Below are positions 50,880-62,196 of a DNA stretch of 64,000 bases, piece by piece. The position numbers and the translations under genes were made by a program. The stretch is from Acinetobacter sp. ANC 4558 (GTDB taxonomy: Bacteria; Pseudomonadota; Gammaproteobacteria; Pseudomonadales; Moraxellaceae): positions 2,773-66,772 of the forward strand of contig NZ_NEGH01000004.1 of assembly GCF_002135375.1 (NCBI RefSeq), given 5' to 3'. The notes beneath the pieces are model-generated. The model searched no databases. It was given only the letters and a program-made list of their open reading frames with translations, and was not told where the DNA came from. The first letter of the stretch is position 1; every line of letters starts with the position of its first letter.

Positions 50880-51995
50880 ATGATTGAAAATCCAATTAAA
50901 CGTCGTCCAACTCGTAAAATTCGTGTGGGTTCTGTTTATGTGGGTGGTGATGCACCCATTAGTATTCAAAGTATGACGAATACTGAAACTTGTGATGTGG
51001 ATGCAACAGTTGCCCAAATTCAACGCTGTGTAGATGTTGGTGCGGATATTATGCGTGTATCTGTGCCAAGCATGGAAGCAGCAGAAGCATTTGGCGAAAT
51101 TCGTAAACGCGTTCAAATTCCGCTTGTTGCAGATATTCATTTTGACTATAAAATTGCATTGCGTGTTGCTGATCTTGGTGTGGATTGTTTGAGAATTAAT
51201 CCAGGAAATATTGGTTCTGAAGCAAAAATTCGTGAAGTTGTTGCGGCAGCAAAACATAATGATATTTCAATGCGTATTGGGGTAAATGCGGGTTCGCTTG
51301 AAAAAGATTTGCAAAAGAAATATGGTGAACCGACTGGTGAAGCACTACTTGAATCGGCATTACGACATATTGATATTCTAGATCGTTTAAATTTTCATGA
51401 ATATAAAATTTCGGTTAAAGCATCTAACGTTTTCTTAACAATGGATGCCTATCGCTTATTGTCGAAACAAATTGATAATCCATTACATTTAGGGGTTACT
51501 GAGGCTGGTATTTATCGCACAGGTACAGTCAAATCAGCAATTGCTTTAGGTGGGTTATTAATGGAAGGCATTGGTGATACTATGCGTATCTCTCTTGCTG
51601 CTGAACCAGAAGATGAAATTAAGATTGGTTTCGATATTTTGAAGTCACTGGGACTTCGATCTAATGGAATTAATTTTATTGCGTGTCCGAGTTGCTCACG
51701 CCAAGAGTTTAACGTAATTAAAGTGATGCAGTCGCTTGAAGAGCGTTTAGAAGATATTCGTACACCAATGGATGTATCAGTCATTGGATGTAAAGTAAAT
51801 GGACCAGGTGAAGCCAAAGAGTCAGATATTGGTGTTGTTGGGGCAAGTCCTCGATCACTTGTGTACCGTAATGGCGAGAAAAGCCATTTAGTTGATACTA
51901 ATCAGTTGGTTGATGAAATCGAAACTATGGTTCGTCAACGTGTTAAAGAGCTTGAAGAAGCTAAATCTAAAGAGATCATTCGTAGTTCATCATGA
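50880..51995 (+). CDS. ispG: 4-hydroxy-3-methylbut-2-en-1-yl diphosphate synthase (IspG)
   Basis: Fe-S enzyme of the MEP isoprenoid pathway that makes HMBPP from MEcPP. At 371 residues it has a TIM-barrel ([18 protein letters not shown]) and the C-terminal cluster cysteines CPSCSRQEF and [12 protein letters not shown]. The conserved rodZ-ispG-hisS order is kept. It overlaps hisS by 4 bases. Confidence 0.98.
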   Translation: MIENPIKRRPTRKIRVGSVYVGGDAPISIQSMTNTETCDVDATVAQIQRCVDVGADIMRVSVPSMEAAEAFGEIRKRVQIPLVADIHFDYKIALRVADLGVDCLRINPGNIGSEAKIREVVAAAKHNDISMRIGVNAGSLEKDLQKKYGEPTGEALLESALRHIDILDRLNFHEYKISVKASNVFLTMDAYRLLSKQIDNPLHLGVTEAGIYRTGTVKSAIALGGLLMEGIGDTMRISLAAEPEDEIKIGFDILKSLGLRSNGINFIACPSCSRQEFNVIKVMQSLEERLEDIRTPMDVSVIGCKVNGPGEAKESDIGVVGASPRSLVYRNGEKSHLVDTNQLVDEIETMVRQRVKELEEAKSKEIIRSSS

Positions 51996-53287
51996 GTTCA
52001 ATTGTTGCAATCAAAGGTTTTAATGACATTCTTCCAACGCAAACACCAGCGTGGAGACGACTTGAGCAGCATCTATCAGATTTGATGGATGCATATGGCT
52101 ATCAACAAATCCGTTTACCAATCGTTGAACAAACCAATTTGTTCAAACGTTCAATTGGTGATGCGACAGATATTGTTGAAAAAGAAATGTATACGTTCTT
52201 GGATAAAGGAAATCCGCCTGAATCTTTGACATTACGTCCAGAAGGAACAGCGGGCTGTGTGCGAGCAATGCTAGAGCATAACTTGCTTCGTGGGGCAACG
52301 CCGAAAGTTTGGTATGTTGGACCAATGTTTCGTTATGAAAAGCCACAGAAAGGGCGTTATCGTCAGTTTCATCAATTTGGTGTCGAAACATTTGGTGTTG
52401 CAACGCCAGATCAAGATGCCGAATTAATTCTGATGACTGCGCGTCTTTGGAAGCGTATGGGGGTTTTGGACAAAGTACAGCTCGAGCTAAATACTTTGGG
52501 TGAGTCTGATGAGCGCGCTGAATATCGTGCTGCATTAGTCGACTTTTTAACAGCGCACAAAGATGAGCTAGATGAAGATTCGAAACGTCGTTTAACCACG
52601 AATCCACTTCGTATTTTAGATTCAAAAGATACGCGTACACAGCAAATTCTTGAAAATGCTCCAAAATTGCATGACTTTATGAAAGAAGAAACAATGCAAC
52701 ATTTTGAGCAGTTAAAGCAATATCTCAATGATGCGGGAATTTCTTTTGTTATCAATCAAAAGTTAGTGCGCGGTCTAGATTATTACAATAAAACAGTTTT
52801 TGAGTGGACAACAACGCATTTAGGTTCACAAGGTACAGTCTGTGCTGGTGGTCGTTACGATGGTTTAGTCGGACAACTTAAAGGTAAAGCAGACCAAACT
52901 GTGCCTGCTGTTGGTTTTGCAATGGGAATGGAACGTTTACTATTACTTTTAGAACAAGTTGAAGCGCATCCACCTGTGCGGGATTGCGATATTTTCCTCG
53001 TTTCAGAACCAAGTTTGCAAAGTAAGGCATTGGTATTGGCTGAGCAAATGCGTGATCAGCTTGAGCAAATGAATAGTCGTTTACGATTAAAGGTCGGTTC
53101 ACAAGGTTCAATGAAAAGCCAAATGAAAAAAGCGGATCAATCTGGCGCATTCTTGGCTTTAATTTTAGGCGAGCGTGAATTAGAATCCGAAGAGTTTTCT
53201 GTTAAAGAACTTACAACAGCAGCGCAAACTTCAGTTGCTTTTGCTGATGTGATATCTTTTATTGTTAATAAACTTACTTCAAAATAA
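51992..53287 (+). CDS. hisS: Histidyl-tRNA synthetase
   Basis: Class II synthetase of 431 residues. Motif 2 is [21 protein letters not shown], read in two overlapping halves. The histidine loops are [15 protein letters not shown] and GGRYDGL, and the C-terminal anticodon domain is complete. ATG 51992 overlaps the ispG stop (ATGA). Confidence 0.98.
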   Translation: MSSIVAIKGFNDILPTQTPAWRRLEQHLSDLMDAYGYQQIRLPIVEQTNLFKRSIGDATDIVEKEMYTFLDKGNPPESLTLRPEGTAGCVRAMLEHNLLRGATPKVWYVGPMFRYEKPQKGRYRQFHQFGVETFGVATPDQDAELILMTARLWKRMGVLDKVQLELNTLGESDERAEYRAALVDFLTAHKDELDEDSKRRLTTNPLRILDSKDTRTQQILENAPKLHDFMKEETMQHFEQLKQYLNDAGISFVINQKLVRGLDYYNKTVFEWTTTHLGSQGTVCAGGRYDGLVGQLKGKADQTVPAVGFAMGMERLLLLLEQVEAHPPVRDCDIFLVSEPSLQSKALVLAEQMRDQLEQMNSRLRLKVGSQGSMKSQMKKADQSGAFLALILGERELESEEFSVKELTTAAQTSVAFADVISFIVNKLTSK

Positions 53288-53317
53288 GCCGCAAAGTATA
53301 AGGAAAAGGGTAATTAA

Positions 53318-54022
53318 ATGAGCGCATTGAGTGAAGACGACCAACTTAATAGTTTAAAATCTTTAACTAAAAAATATGGCTCTGCCATTTTTAGTGGGAT
53401 TTTAATTGCGTTAATTGCCTTTTTTGGTTGGCAATGGTGGCAGAATAAAAACTTGGCTGAAGCACAAACCAATACAGCTAAAGTACAGCAGTTAATGGAT
53501 GAAGCAAACATTGCTCAAAGTAATGATCAAGCGTATACCCAATTGATTGCAACCGCGGATAAAATTGTAAAAGATGCACCTGATTCAGCTCAAGCTATTC
53601 AGACACAGTTGTTGTTGGCAAAGCTTGCATTTGATAAAAATGATTATGTCGCAGCAGAGAAAGCATTAAAAAAAGTAGAAAACTCAAAAGTTGATGATGC
53701 AGGATTAGTACAAATTGTAAAATTGCGTTTAGGTTATGCACAATTGGCGCAAAAGAAATATGATGAAGCTTTAAAGTCACTCTCTGCGGTTAATGAACCA
53801 ACTTTCAAGGCCGTTGCTGAAGAAGCTAAAGGTGATGTTTATTTTGCTAAAAATGATCGTGAAAATGCAAAAAAATCATATCAAAGTGCGTGGGATAACT
53901 TGATTGAAAATAAACAAGAACGTCAAATTTTACAAATTAAACTACAAAGTTTAGGTGTTTTAGTTGATGATCCAGAAATTGAACGTCCTGTATTAAATAC
54001 TCAGAAGGATGAGAAAGAATGA
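53318..54022 (+). CDS. YfgM-family inner-membrane TPR protein
   Basis: A protein of 234 residues with one N-terminal transmembrane helix (about 21-40) and a periplasmic TPR_21 domain (about 50-215). In E. coli YfgM is an ancillary SecYEG partner linked to periplasmic chaperones, and it lies beside bamB as here. It overlaps bamB by 4 bases. Confidence 0.92.
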   Translation: MSALSEDDQLNSLKSLTKKYGSAIFSGILIALIAFFGWQWWQNKNLAEAQTNTAKVQQLMDEANIAQSNDQAYTQLIATADKIVKDAPDSAQAIQTQLLLAKLAFDKNDYVAAEKALKKVENSKVDDAGLVQIVKLRLGYAQLAQKKYDEALKSLSAVNEPTFKAVAEEAKGDVYFAKNDRENAKKSYQSAWDNLIENKQERQILQIKLQSLGVLVDDPEIERPVLNTQKDEKE

Positions 54023-55167
54023 ATAGAAAATTTAAAATACCATTTGCATTAACGATTTTAACCTTAGCTTTGGTAGGTTGTTCGAGCAATAAAGTTAAAG
54101 TGGAAAAAGTAAAGCCAAATCCACTTCCTAAAATTGTAGAAACAACGGCTCTTTCTCCTGTTTTTAGTCAAAGTGTTTCTTCTACTTCAGCAAAAGATCC
54201 GCTTCGTTTGCAATTAGATGCAAGCAATGGTGTGGTTTTTGTTGTAGATCCAAAAGGTAAGGTTGCCGCTTATCAAGGTAAACAACGCCTTTGGGAAAAA
54301 AATGTTTCTAAGCTAGGTTTAAGTGCTGGTGTTGAAGCGAAAGATAATTTAGTGATTGTCGGAAATGCGAAAGGGCAATTATTTGCACTAGATCAGGCAA
54401 CGGGCGAACAAAAATGGACTGCCCAACTTTCTGGTGCCATTATTTCTCCATCATTAATTATAAATAACCGTGTGATTACGGTTAGTAATGATGGAACTGT
54501 TTTTGCACATAATACCAGCGATGGACAGCAAGTTTGGGCTTATAATTTACCTAACGTACAGTTTAGTTTACGTGGTAATGCATCACCAGTTGCTGTTGAT
54601 GAGCGTGCTATCGTTGTTGCGTCACCGAATGCTTATATTTATATCATTGACTCATTAACAGGTAATCCGCTGATGCAGCGTCGTGTTGCATTGAGTGATG
54701 GGCGTTCAGATATTAAACGATTAAATGATATTGATGGTGATCCTGTTGTTGTTGGGCAATTCTTGATTACAACAAGTTATCAAGGGCAGGTCACTGCGCT
54801 GAATTTAGCGAATCAACAAGTTGTTTGGAGTGAGAACTCAAGCAGCACGAAACGTCCTGAAGTCGTTGGTAATGGTGTTTTTGTTGCATCTACTGATGGT
54901 AAGTTAACAGCATATGAAATTACCACAGGTGATAAATTGTGGGAAAATGATCAGCTGCTGAACCGTAAATTAAGTAATCCAGTCATGTTGGGAACGAACT
55001 TAATTGTAGGTGATTTAGATGGTTATTTACACATTGTAGATCCAAGTTCAGGTCAGTTGATCGGGCGTTCTAAAACCAGTGGTGAAGTGCGTTCGCTACG
55101 TGTAATTGATAACCAACTTTATGTTGCAACACAAAAGGGTGCTGTAAGCATTTGGCAGAATCGTTAA
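54019..55167 (+). CDS. bamB: Outer-membrane assembly lipoprotein BamB
   Basis: BAM-complex lipoprotein scaffold for beta-barrel insertion. Lipobox ALVGC (Cys21), then an eight-bladed PQQ-like propeller with repeats such as LFALDQATGEQKWTAQ and LTAYEITTGDKLWEN. At 382 residues it is family-sized. Last gene before a strong hairpin. Confidence 0.96.
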   Translation: MNRKFKIPFALTILTLALVGCSSNKVKVEKVKPNPLPKIVETTALSPVFSQSVSSTSAKDPLRLQLDASNGVVFVVDPKGKVAAYQGKQRLWEKNVSKLGLSAGVEAKDNLVIVGNAKGQLFALDQATGEQKWTAQLSGAIISPSLIINNRVITVSNDGTVFAHNTSDGQQVWAYNLPNVQFSLRGNASPVAVDERAIVVASPNAYIYIIDSLTGNPLMQRRVALSDGRSDIKRLNDIDGDPVVVGQFLITTSYQGQVTALNLANQQVVWSENSSSTKRPEVVGNGVFVASTDGKLTAYEITTGDKLWENDQLLNRKLSNPVMLGTNLIVGDLDGYLHIVDPSSGQLIGRSKTSGEVRSLRVIDNQLYVATQKGAVSIWQNR

Positions 55168-55207
55168 TTTTTCTTTGCCTTATGTTAAACTAAGCTATCC
55201 GTATTCA

Positions 55208-55245
55208 GAAACACGGGGGATTGATGATTCAATACCCCGTGTTTC
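55208..55245 (+). terminator. Terminator after bamB
   Basis: GAAACACGGGG pairs with CCCCGTGTTTC (11 bp, 16-base loop), followed by TATTT. The U-run is weak, but the stem is strong. Confidence 0.65.
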
Positions 55246-55334
55246 TATTTAAGTCTTTGAAAAATCCAATTTCTTCCATTTGTTTCTGATGTTCAGACCA
55301 GACCAACTGGCTGATCTTGAATAAAGGTTAATCT

Positions 55335-56744
55335 ATGAAACCCGTAATTGCGCTCATTGGTCGTCCGAACGTCGGAAAATCAACGCTGTTTAACCAGATT
55401 ACTAAGAGCCGTGATGCTCTTGTGGCCGATTTTGCTGGTCTTACACGTGACCGTAAATATGGTGATGCTGTATATCAAAATAAATCCTTCATTGTTGTTG
55501 ATACAGGGGGTATTGGCGAATCTGAAGGGGGTATTGATTCATATATGGCAGAGCAATCCCAAACTGCTATTAATGAAGCTGATATTATTGTTTTTGTTGT
55601 CGATGCTCGTGCAGGATTGCTTGCATCTGATGAACAAATTGCACGTGAGTTACGTACCTTAGGTAAAAAAGTTTATTTAGTTGCAAACAAAGTAGATGGT
55701 GTGCATGCAGAGGCAGCGCTCGTTGAATTTTATAAGCTTGGTATGGGGGAGCCTCTGCAAGTTGCTGCAAGTCACGGACGTGGTGTTCAGCAAATGCTTG
55801 AAGATGTATTGGAAAATGTGCCTGAAGATGAAAACCCTGAAGAGCATGATAAAAATACTGGATTACGTCTAGCGATTATTGGTCGTCCAAACGTCGGAAA
55901 GTCAACACTTGTTAACCGCTTATTGGGAGAAGAACGTGTTGTTGCATTTGATGAACCTGGTACAACACGAGATTCAATTTACATTCCATTTGAGCGAGAT
56001 GGTCGTCAATATACTTTAATTGATACGGCAGGTGTCCGTCGTAAAGGTAAAGTTGATGAAATGATCGAGAAATTCTCGATTGTCAAAACGTTGCAAGCGA
56101 TGAAAGATGCTCATGTGGTTGTGATTGTTGTTGATGCACGTGAGGGTATTGTTGAGCAAGACTTACACTTAATTGGTTATGCATTAGAAGCAGGCCGTGC
56201 GATGGTGATTGCGATCAATAAATGGGACAATATGTCTGAATATGATCGTAAACAATGTAAATTAGATGTAGATCGTCGTTTTGATTTTATTCCTTGGGCG
56301 AAAATTCATTTAATTTCAGCATTACATGGCACTGGTGTTGGTGATTTATATCCATCAATCCACCGTGCATATGATTCTTCACATTTAAAAGTCTCACCAG
56401 CAAAAATTACACAAATTTTAAATGATGCAACAGAAGCTCATCAACCGCCAATGGTTCAAGGTCGTCGGATCAAAATGCGTTATGCGCATATGGGAGGACA
56501 AAATCCACCAACAATCGTTGTTCATGGTAACAAGGTAGATAAAACTCCTGCAGATTATCGTCGTTATTTAGAAAACGTCTTCCGAAAGGTTTATAAACTT
56601 GAAGGAACACCAGTCAGAATTGAGTTTAGAACATCAGAAAACCCATTTGAGGGACGTAAATCTCAAATTGATGAACGAACGGCTGCGCGTCGTCGCCGTT
56701 ATGTTCAAAACTTTAAGAAGGCTGAAAAGAAGTTTAGAAAATAA
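55335..56744 (+). CDS. der: Ribosome biogenesis GTPase Der
   Basis: Two tandem G domains for 50S maturation: [12 protein letters not shown] (about 8-19) with DTGGIGE, and [12 protein letters not shown] (about 184-195) with [13 protein letters not shown]-terminal KH-like domain with [15 protein letters not shown] follows. At 469 residues it is complete. It has its own terminator. Confidence 0.98.
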   Translation: MKPVIALIGRPNVGKSTLFNQITKSRDALVADFAGLTRDRKYGDAVYQNKSFIVVDTGGIGESEGGIDSYMAEQSQTAINEADIIVFVVDARAGLLASDEQIARELRTLGKKVYLVANKVDGVHAEAALVEFYKLGMGEPLQVAASHGRGVQQMLEDVLENVPEDENPEEHDKNTGLRLAIIGRPNVGKSTLVNRLLGEERVVAFDEPGTTRDSIYIPFERDGRQYTLIDTAGVRRKGKVDEMIEKFSIVKTLQAMKDAHVVVIVVDAREGIVEQDLHLIGYALEAGRAMVIAINKWDNMSEYDRKQCKLDVDRRFDFIPWAKIHLISALHGTGVGDLYPSIHRAYDSSHLKVSPAKITQILNDATEAHQPPMVQGRRIKMRYAHMGGQNPPTIVVHGNKVDKTPADYRRYLENVFRKVYKLEGTPVRIEFRTSENPFEGRKSQIDERTAARRRRYVQNFKKAEKKFRK

Positions 56745-56756
56745 GACTGATTTGAT

Positions 56757-56785
56757 AAAAAAGCCCAATTTTTTGGGCTTTTTTA
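56757..56785 (+). terminator. Terminator of der
   Basis: AAAAAAGCCCA and TGGGCTTTTTT form a near-perfect stem with T-run, 13 bases past the stop. Confidence 0.92.
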
Positions 56786-57209
56786 TCATCTGAATTGAAT
56801 ATTTGTAATTCAATGAATATTTGTAAAATGAGTGCAGAAAATATAAAAATTGTCTGGCAAAGAGCGGTCTATTTTTGTGTTAAAAATCATAGAATATGAC
56901 TGAAAAATTTTAGTTTTTAGTGTGATATATCATTTTTTAATTAAATTATGTTAGTCTGTTAATCATTTTAATGAATAATATTATTTTAATATGTAATGAA
57001 TAAAATATATTTTCACATTGAAGTGCAAAGAATGCTGATTAATATATTGAAATAAATACAGATTAAAATGTTGATATCTAGATTTAATGACAACGATCGT
57101 TGGATTGATAATAAAACATCATACGGAAACTATATTTTTATATATTTGCTTTAATTGAATCAGTTTTAAAGTTTGGGTTTTTATTAAAAAGTAGGTAAAG
57201 AGAGTAATC
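56786..57209. other. Intergenic region der to mazG
   Basis: About 420 very AT-rich bases. No gene, tRNA or convincing promoter pair seen. The mazG ribosome site AAAGAGAG is at its right end. Confidence 0.5.
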
Positions 57210-58022
57210 ATGGATCAACTTTTACACATAATTCAAAAATTGCGAAAAGAATGTCCTTGGGACCAAGCACAAACACCTCAAACTTTAACGCGTTATGCAA
57301 TTGAAGAGGCATATGAAGTAGAAGCCGCAATTCAATCAGGTGATGCGCAGCATGTGAAAGAGGAGTTAGGTGATTTACTTTTACAAGTCGTATTTCAGTC
57401 ACAAATGTATAGTGAGCAAAATACATTTAATTTTCAAGATGTTGTGGATGCGATTGTCGAAAAACTAATTAGAAGACATCCTCATGTTTTTGAAAAAGAA
57501 AAATTTATGCATTTGAGTAAAGAAGATGTTGAAAAATTATGGAAAGATATCAAAGTAAAAGAAAAACAAGGACAGCCATATCAACGTTTGAATGAAGTTA
57601 AACATGGATCTGCTATTGTCCAAGCTCAGGAAATTCAAGAAAATACCGCAAAAATTGGTTTTGACTTTCCAGATGTAACAGGTGCTTATGAAAAGCTAGA
57701 AGAGGAATTAGAAGAGTTACAAACAGCGATTAAAAATCTCAATGATGAAGAAATATGTGATGAATTTGGCGATTGTCTATTTTCTTTAATTAACGTTGGG
57801 CGTAAACTAGGCGTATCGAGTGAAATGGCATTATTAAAAACTATTTATAAATTTAGAACACGTTTTGCATATATTGAAGACTGTGCAAGGCTTCAGAATA
57901 AGAATATTGAACAGATGTCTTTGGTTGAAATGGACCAATTGTGGGACCAAGCGAAGCAATATTTAAAACAACAAAAAGAACGACAACAGGCTCAGCAACA
58001 TGGAAATCATACAAACGAATAA
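57210..58022 (+). CDS. mazG: Nucleoside triphosphate pyrophosphohydrolase MazG
   Basis: Hydrolyses (d)NTPs to NMP and PPi, housekeeping and stress-linked. Two all-alpha MazG domains: LRKECPWDQAQTP with EEAYEVEAAI and EELGDLLLQVVF in the first, and KLEEELEELQTAI with DEFGDCLFSLINVGRKLG in the second. At 270 residues it is complete. It overlaps the comEA-like gene by 23 bases. Confidence 0.96.
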   Translation: MDQLLHIIQKLRKECPWDQAQTPQTLTRYAIEEAYEVEAAIQSGDAQHVKEELGDLLLQVVFQSQMYSEQNTFNFQDVVDAIVEKLIRRHPHVFEKEKFMHLSKEDVEKLWKDIKVKEKQGQPYQRLNEVKHGSAIVQAQEIQENTAKIGFDFPDVTGAYEKLEEELEELQTAIKNLNDEEICDEFGDCLFSLINVGRKLGVSSEMALLKTIYKFRTRFAYIEDCARLQNKNIEQMSLVEMDQLWDQAKQYLKQQKERQQAQQHGNHTNE

Positions 58023-58398
58023 ATTCAAATCACTATGCATCATTGGATTCTTGATGATGAGTTCAATCGCATTGGCTCAGCCTTATGAACAGCAATATGC
58101 GACATGGAAGGCTAAGCAAGATGCGCATGACAGCACATTAGCTGTGGGTTCAAAGACCAAGGACAGTAATCATTATTTATCTAAACCTGAAATGCAAATT
58201 TCTGGAGATAAAGTTAATTTGAACTCAGCGTCTATTGATCAATTGCAACAACTTTCAGGTGTTGGTGCTAGAAAAGCTGAAGCTATTATTGAGTATCGAA
58301 ATAAAAATGGAAAATTTAAAACGATAGAAGAAATTCAACAAGTTAAAGGAATTGGTCCTGCTTTATTTGAAAAGAATAAAATGAAATTGGCTTTATAA
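58000..58398 (+). CDS. ComEA-like helix-hairpin-helix protein
   Basis: A protein of 132 residues with signal peptide (about 1-27) and a C-terminal double HhH DNA-binding domain (VNLNSASIDQLQQLSGVGAR, then FKTIEEIQQVKGIGPALFEK). Such periplasmic proteins pull transforming DNA inward, which fits a naturally competent Acinetobacter. A short non-conserved linker lies between. The start overlaps mazG by 23 bases; coupling is possible. Paralogues without a competence role exist. Confidence 0.85.
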   Translation: MEIIQTNKFKSLCIIGFLMMSSIALAQPYEQQYATWKAKQDAHDSTLAVGSKTKDSNHYLSKPEMQISGDKVNLNSASIDQLQQLSGVGARKAEAIIEYRNKNGKFKTIEEIQQVKGIGPALFEKNKMKLAL

Positions 58399-58523
58399 TT
58401 TAGATAGTTTTATTTACGATTTAGATCTAAGAATAAGAGATTAAAATTGCCCTTTGATTGTGTAAGCGATATGATTAGCGCCATCTTATATTTTTTACGT
58501 TCAGACGTAGGAGACAACGTCTT

Positions 58524-59987
58524 TTGCAAACTTTGCGCGCGTCAAAATGTGGTTTATCCACGGCTCTATTACCAGCATCTATCTTAGATGTCATTGATGC
58601 CTTAACCAAGGCAGGCTACGTAGCATATATCGTTGGTGGTGGTGTACGTGATCTTATGTTGGGTCAAAATCCAAAAGATTTTGATGCAGTAACAAATGCG
58701 ACTCCCTTGCAAATCAAAGAGGTATTTGGTCGACGTTGTCGAATTATTGGTCGACGTTTTGAATTAGCACATGTTTATTCAGGGCGAGAACTCATAGAAG
58801 TTGCAACATTTCGTGCACCTCCAAAAAAAGAAGTAACATCATCGGCAGGTATGATTTTACGAGATAATAATTGGGGAACGATCGAACAAGATTTCATCAG
58901 ACGAGATTTTTCGATTAATACACTGTACTATCAACCACGTAAAGATATTATTTTAGATTTTTGCAATGCTGTTGATGATGTACAGTCAAAGACTTTACGT
59001 TTACTAGGTGATCCTCAGACTCGGTTTGAGGAAGATCCTGTACGTATGCTTAGAGCATTAAGGTTCGCAGCTAAATTAAATTTTTCAATTGATAAAAATA
59101 TTCTTAAAGTTTTTACTCCAGAATTAACGCATTTATTAAGTGATGTATCTCCGCATAGATTATATGATGAATCACAAAAATTATTTACAAGTGGTCATCT
59201 GAATCGAGTGTTACCGATGCTGATTCAGTTTGATGTTTGGAAGCAACTTTTTGCTGAAGCGAAACCAAAGATCACGCTGTTTATTGAGCGAGTCGCTAAA
59301 AATACAGATCAAAGAATCTCGATTGGTAAAACGATTAATCCCGCATTTTTTTATGCAGTACTGTTGTGGGAAATATTTTTAGAACGTTGTAATTTTTATT
59401 TATCTAAAGGTGTCGTCCCTGCTGAGGCGCGCGCACAAGCAGGTCTAGATGTATTAAAACGACAAGCGACGCGAACCATTATTCCTCGATTTGCAGAAAC
59501 CTTTATTCGTGAAGTTTGGGAAATGCAAACACGTTTACTTAATCCAAAACCTCAACAAATTGAAGCACTTTCAGGTCATGCTCGTTTTAGAGCAGGATTT
59601 GACTTTTTATTATTACGTGAAAAGTCTGGTGATGAAACAACAATGGGAATGGGGGCTTGGTGGGATGCTTATCAATTGATGTCAGTTGATGAAAAAGAGC
59701 GTGTCATTGGTCAATATAATCGTCAAAGAACTCGGTCACGTCGTCAGACACAATCAGTAGATGTTTCTGAAGTTAAAACACCTCATCAGCAAACAGAGAT
59801 TGAGCCTTTGGTGAATGAGCCAGAACCTAGAAGTCGTCGCACTCGTAAGGTGAAACCTCATTTAGATGAACGGGTTTTGGAAAAAGGAACGAGTCAATCA
59901 GGTGAAATACATGCTGACCATCCAATTTTAAAACGTAAACGGGTCAAACGTGATTTAACGCAGGTTATTTTCGGACCAACGCAGTGA
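58524..59987 (+). CDS. pcnB: Poly(A) polymerase I
   Basis: Adds 3' poly(A) tails to RNAs for decay. The nucleotidyltransferase head is visible: YIVGGGVRDLMLGQNPKDFDAVT, with DRRFELAHV-type GRRFELAHVY and FIRRDFSINTLYY. Neck/body region and a basic C-terminal tail (about 415-487, many Arg/Lys) follow. It starts with TTG at 58524, supported by AGGAGA 8 bases upstream. It overlaps folK by 4 bases, the conserved pcnB-folK-panB-panC cluster. Confidence 0.95.
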   Translation: MQTLRASKCGLSTALLPASILDVIDALTKAGYVAYIVGGGVRDLMLGQNPKDFDAVTNATPLQIKEVFGRRCRIIGRRFELAHVYSGRELIEVATFRAPPKKEVTSSAGMILRDNNWGTIEQDFIRRDFSINTLYYQPRKDIILDFCNAVDDVQSKTLRLLGDPQTRFEEDPVRMLRALRFAAKLNFSIDKNILKVFTPELTHLLSDVSPHRLYDESQKLFTSGHLNRVLPMLIQFDVWKQLFAEAKPKITLFIERVAKNTDQRISIGKTINPAFFYAVLLWEIFLERCNFYLSKGVVPAEARAQAGLDVLKRQATRTIIPRFAETFIREVWEMQTRLLNPKPQQIEALSGHARFRAGFDFLLLREKSGDETTMGMGAWWDAYQLMSVDEKERVIGQYNRQRTRSRRQTQSVDVSEVKTPHQQTEIEPLVNEPEPRSRRTRKVKPHLDERVLEKGTSQSGEIHADHPILKRKRVKRDLTQVIFGPTQ

Positions 59988-60472
59988 ATATAAAAACGTA
60001 CATTGGTTTAGGCAGTAATTTGGGTGATTCTCAGCAAATTCTTGTAGAAGCGATTAATCAACTTTGTCGGTTAGGAAAAGTTAAGGTTTCTAAACTCTAT
60101 CAAAGTCCTCCAATGGGACCACAAGATCAACCGCATTATTTAAATGCGGTTGTATGTTTAGAAACGACATTTAATGCTTTGGATTTATTGGATGAATTAC
60201 AGCGAATTGAAAATGAATCTGGTCGAGTTCGTTTAAGACGTTGGGGCGAGAGAACACTTGATTTAGATTTATTGATTTATGGAAATGAGTCAATTCAGAA
60301 TGAACGCTTAACTGTACCGCATATTGGTATTTTTGAACGAGATTTTGTGATCTTCCCGCTATTGGATTTAGATGAGAATATACAAATCAACGGTCAATTG
60401 TTAAAGGATTTATCAATTTTACAGCATCAAACGCTCACGGTGCTGGCCGATCATACTTGGGCAAATTGTTAA
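59984..60472 (+). CDS. folK: HPPK, folate biosynthesis pyrophosphokinase
   Basis: Transfers pyrophosphate from ATP to 6-hydroxymethyl-dihydropterin. At 162 residues it has YIGLGSNLGDSQQ at the N-terminus and RRWGERTLDLDLLIYG in the centre. It starts with GTG at 59984 overlapping the pcnB stop (GTGA). Confidence 0.96.
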   Translation: MNIKTYIGLGSNLGDSQQILVEAINQLCRLGKVKVSKLYQSPPMGPQDQPHYLNAVVCLETTFNALDLLDELQRIENESGRVRLRRWGERTLDLDLLIYGNESIQNERLTVPHIGIFERDFVIFPLLDLDENIQINGQLLKDLSILQHQTLTVLADHTWANC

Positions 60473-60515
60473 TTGGTTTTACGCATGTTGTATACATTTT
60501 CACGAGGCTATCTTC

Positions 60516-61325
60516 ATGATAAGTTTGAATAATTTAAGACAATTTAAAGCAGATGGACGTAAATTTTCTTGTTTGACTTGTTATGATGCAAGTATGGCAA
60601 AGGCCATGGAAATTGCTGAAGTCGATAGTATTTTAGTTGGCGATTCGTTGGGAATGGCAATTCAAGGACGAGATTCAACCTTAGCAGTGACTGTCGAGGA
60701 TATGGCGTATCATACGGCCGCTGTACGACGTGGTAATCAACATGCATTTTTAATGACTGATTTGCCATTTATGAGTTACGCCACCTTGAACGATGCACTG
60801 GTTAGTTCTAAAACAGTCATGCAGGCTGGTGCACAAATGGTTAAAATTGAAGGTGGAGCTTGGTTGAGTGAAACGATTGAAGTGCTGACGCGTAATGGTA
60901 TTCCTGTCTGCGTGCATTTGGGTTTAACACCTCAATCAGTTCATGTCCTTGGTGGCTATAAGCTACAAGCGAAAACACGTGAAGCTGCGGATCAATTAAT
61001 TGCCGATTGTCAGGCAGTTGTGAATGCTGGTGCTGCACTACTTTTATTAGAATGTGTGCCGGCTCAATTGGGTCGTGAAATTTCTGAATTATTTCCAAAT
61101 GTACCTGTTATTGGGATTGGCGCAGGTCTTGAGACAGATGGACAGGTCTTAGTTGTTCAAGATATGTTAGGTTTGACTTTTGGCCGTGTGGCGAAATTTG
61201 TACGTAATTTTATGAAAGAACAATCAGGTGAAACTGCAATTGTAGATGCATTTAAAGCGTTCCATCTTGCAGTTCAAGATGGTTCATTTCCTGCCAGAGA
61301 ACATACTTTCCAAGTTGAGTTGTAA
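60516..61325 (+). CDS. panB: 3-methyl-2-oxobutanoate hydroxymethyltransferase
   Basis: First committed step of pantothenate (CoA) synthesis, using ketovaline from the ilv pathway and methylene-THF. The TIM-barrel has FSCLTCYDASMAKAMEIA, VGDSLGMAIQG (Mg site) and PVIGIGAGLETDGQVLV. At 269 residues it is complete. It is 3 bases before panC. Confidence 0.98.
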   Translation: MISLNNLRQFKADGRKFSCLTCYDASMAKAMEIAEVDSILVGDSLGMAIQGRDSTLAVTVEDMAYHTAAVRRGNQHAFLMTDLPFMSYATLNDALVSSKTVMQAGAQMVKIEGGAWLSETIEVLTRNGIPVCVHLGLTPQSVHVLGGYKLQAKTREAADQLIADCQAVVNAGAALLLLECVPAQLGREISELFPNVPVIGIGAGLETDGQVLVVQDMLGLTFGRVAKFVRNFMKEQSGETAIVDAFKAFHLAVQDGSFPAREHTFQVEL

Positions 61326-61328
61326 GTT

Positions 61329-62189
61329 ATGAAGTTAGAGACAACCATACAAGGACTTCGCTCTATATTGGATGTTGCACGTATGCAACAAAAAAAAATT
61401 GGATTTGTTCCAACAATGGGCAACCTTCATCAAGGTCATTTAAATCTTGTACGTGAAGCACGTAAGCATTGTGATATTGTGGTGGTCAGTATTTTTGTAA
61501 ATCCAATTCAATTTGGTCCTAATGAAGATTATGACAATTATCCACGAACACTAGAACAAGATAGTCAATTACTTGAAACTGTTGGGTGTGATTATATTTT
61601 TGCACCATCGGTAGCGCAAATGTATGGTGACCAATCAAGATTAACCAATATTAGTGTGAATGATATTACGGCTGACTTATGTGGATTGCAGCGTCCTGGG
61701 CATTTTGATGGTGTTGCTGTAGTAGTTACAAAGCTATTTAATATTGTAGGTCCTCATGCGGCATTTTTTGGTGAAAAAGATTATCAACAATTGGCCGTTA
61801 TTCGCCAGTTTGTACGTGATTTAAATATGCCGATTGATGTGATCGGTGTTCCTATTGCACGGGCAGAAGATGGTTTAGCGTTAAGTTCTCGAAATGGATA
61901 TTTAAGTGAAAGCAATCGCGCGATTGCACCAACGATTTATCAGACATTAAAAAATGCAGAGCAAAACTTACACCAAGGTATAAATCTAGTTGAAGTGCTT
62001 GATCGTATGAAAATCGCATTGACAAATGCAGGTTTTATTGTGGACTATGTAGAAGCGAGAACACCAGCGCTTCAAAAAATCTATACATTTAATCAAGATG
62101 TTGTGTTATTTGTTGCGGCAAAATTAGGAGAAACACGTTTAATTGATAATGTGTATGTAAAATACATTGACTCACATACCTTGGGGTAG
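61329..62189 (+). CDS. panC: Pantothenate synthetase
   Basis: Joins pantoate and beta-alanine with ATP. Motifs are [16 protein letters not shown] (HIGH-type), [28 protein letters not shown] and [11 protein letters not shown] (KMSKS-like). 286 residues. Tightly behind panB and 7 bases before rapZ. Confidence 0.98.
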   Translation: MKLETTIQGLRSILDVARMQQKKIGFVPTMGNLHQGHLNLVREARKHCDIVVVSIFVNPIQFGPNEDYDNYPRTLEQDSQLLETVGCDYIFAPSVAQMYGDQSRLTNISVNDITADLCGLQRPGHFDGVAVVVTKLFNIVGPHAAFFGEKDYQQLAVIRQFVRDLNMPIDVIGVPIARAEDGLALSSRNGYLSESNRAIAPTIYQTLKNAEQNLHQGINLVEVLDRMKIALTNAGFIVDYVEARTPALQKIYTFNQDVVLFVAAKLGETRLIDNVYVKYIDSHTLG

Positions 62190-62196
62190 TATTGCT

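Noticed and set aside
50853..51257. 134-codon minus-strand frame over ispG
   Set aside because: Antisense, Asn/Thr/Cys-rich, no start signal and fully overlapped by ispG.
52143..52664. 173-codon minus-strand frame inside hisS
   Set aside because: Antisense to a conserved essential gene, Leu/His-rich composition and no recognisable family; an artefact of codon bias.
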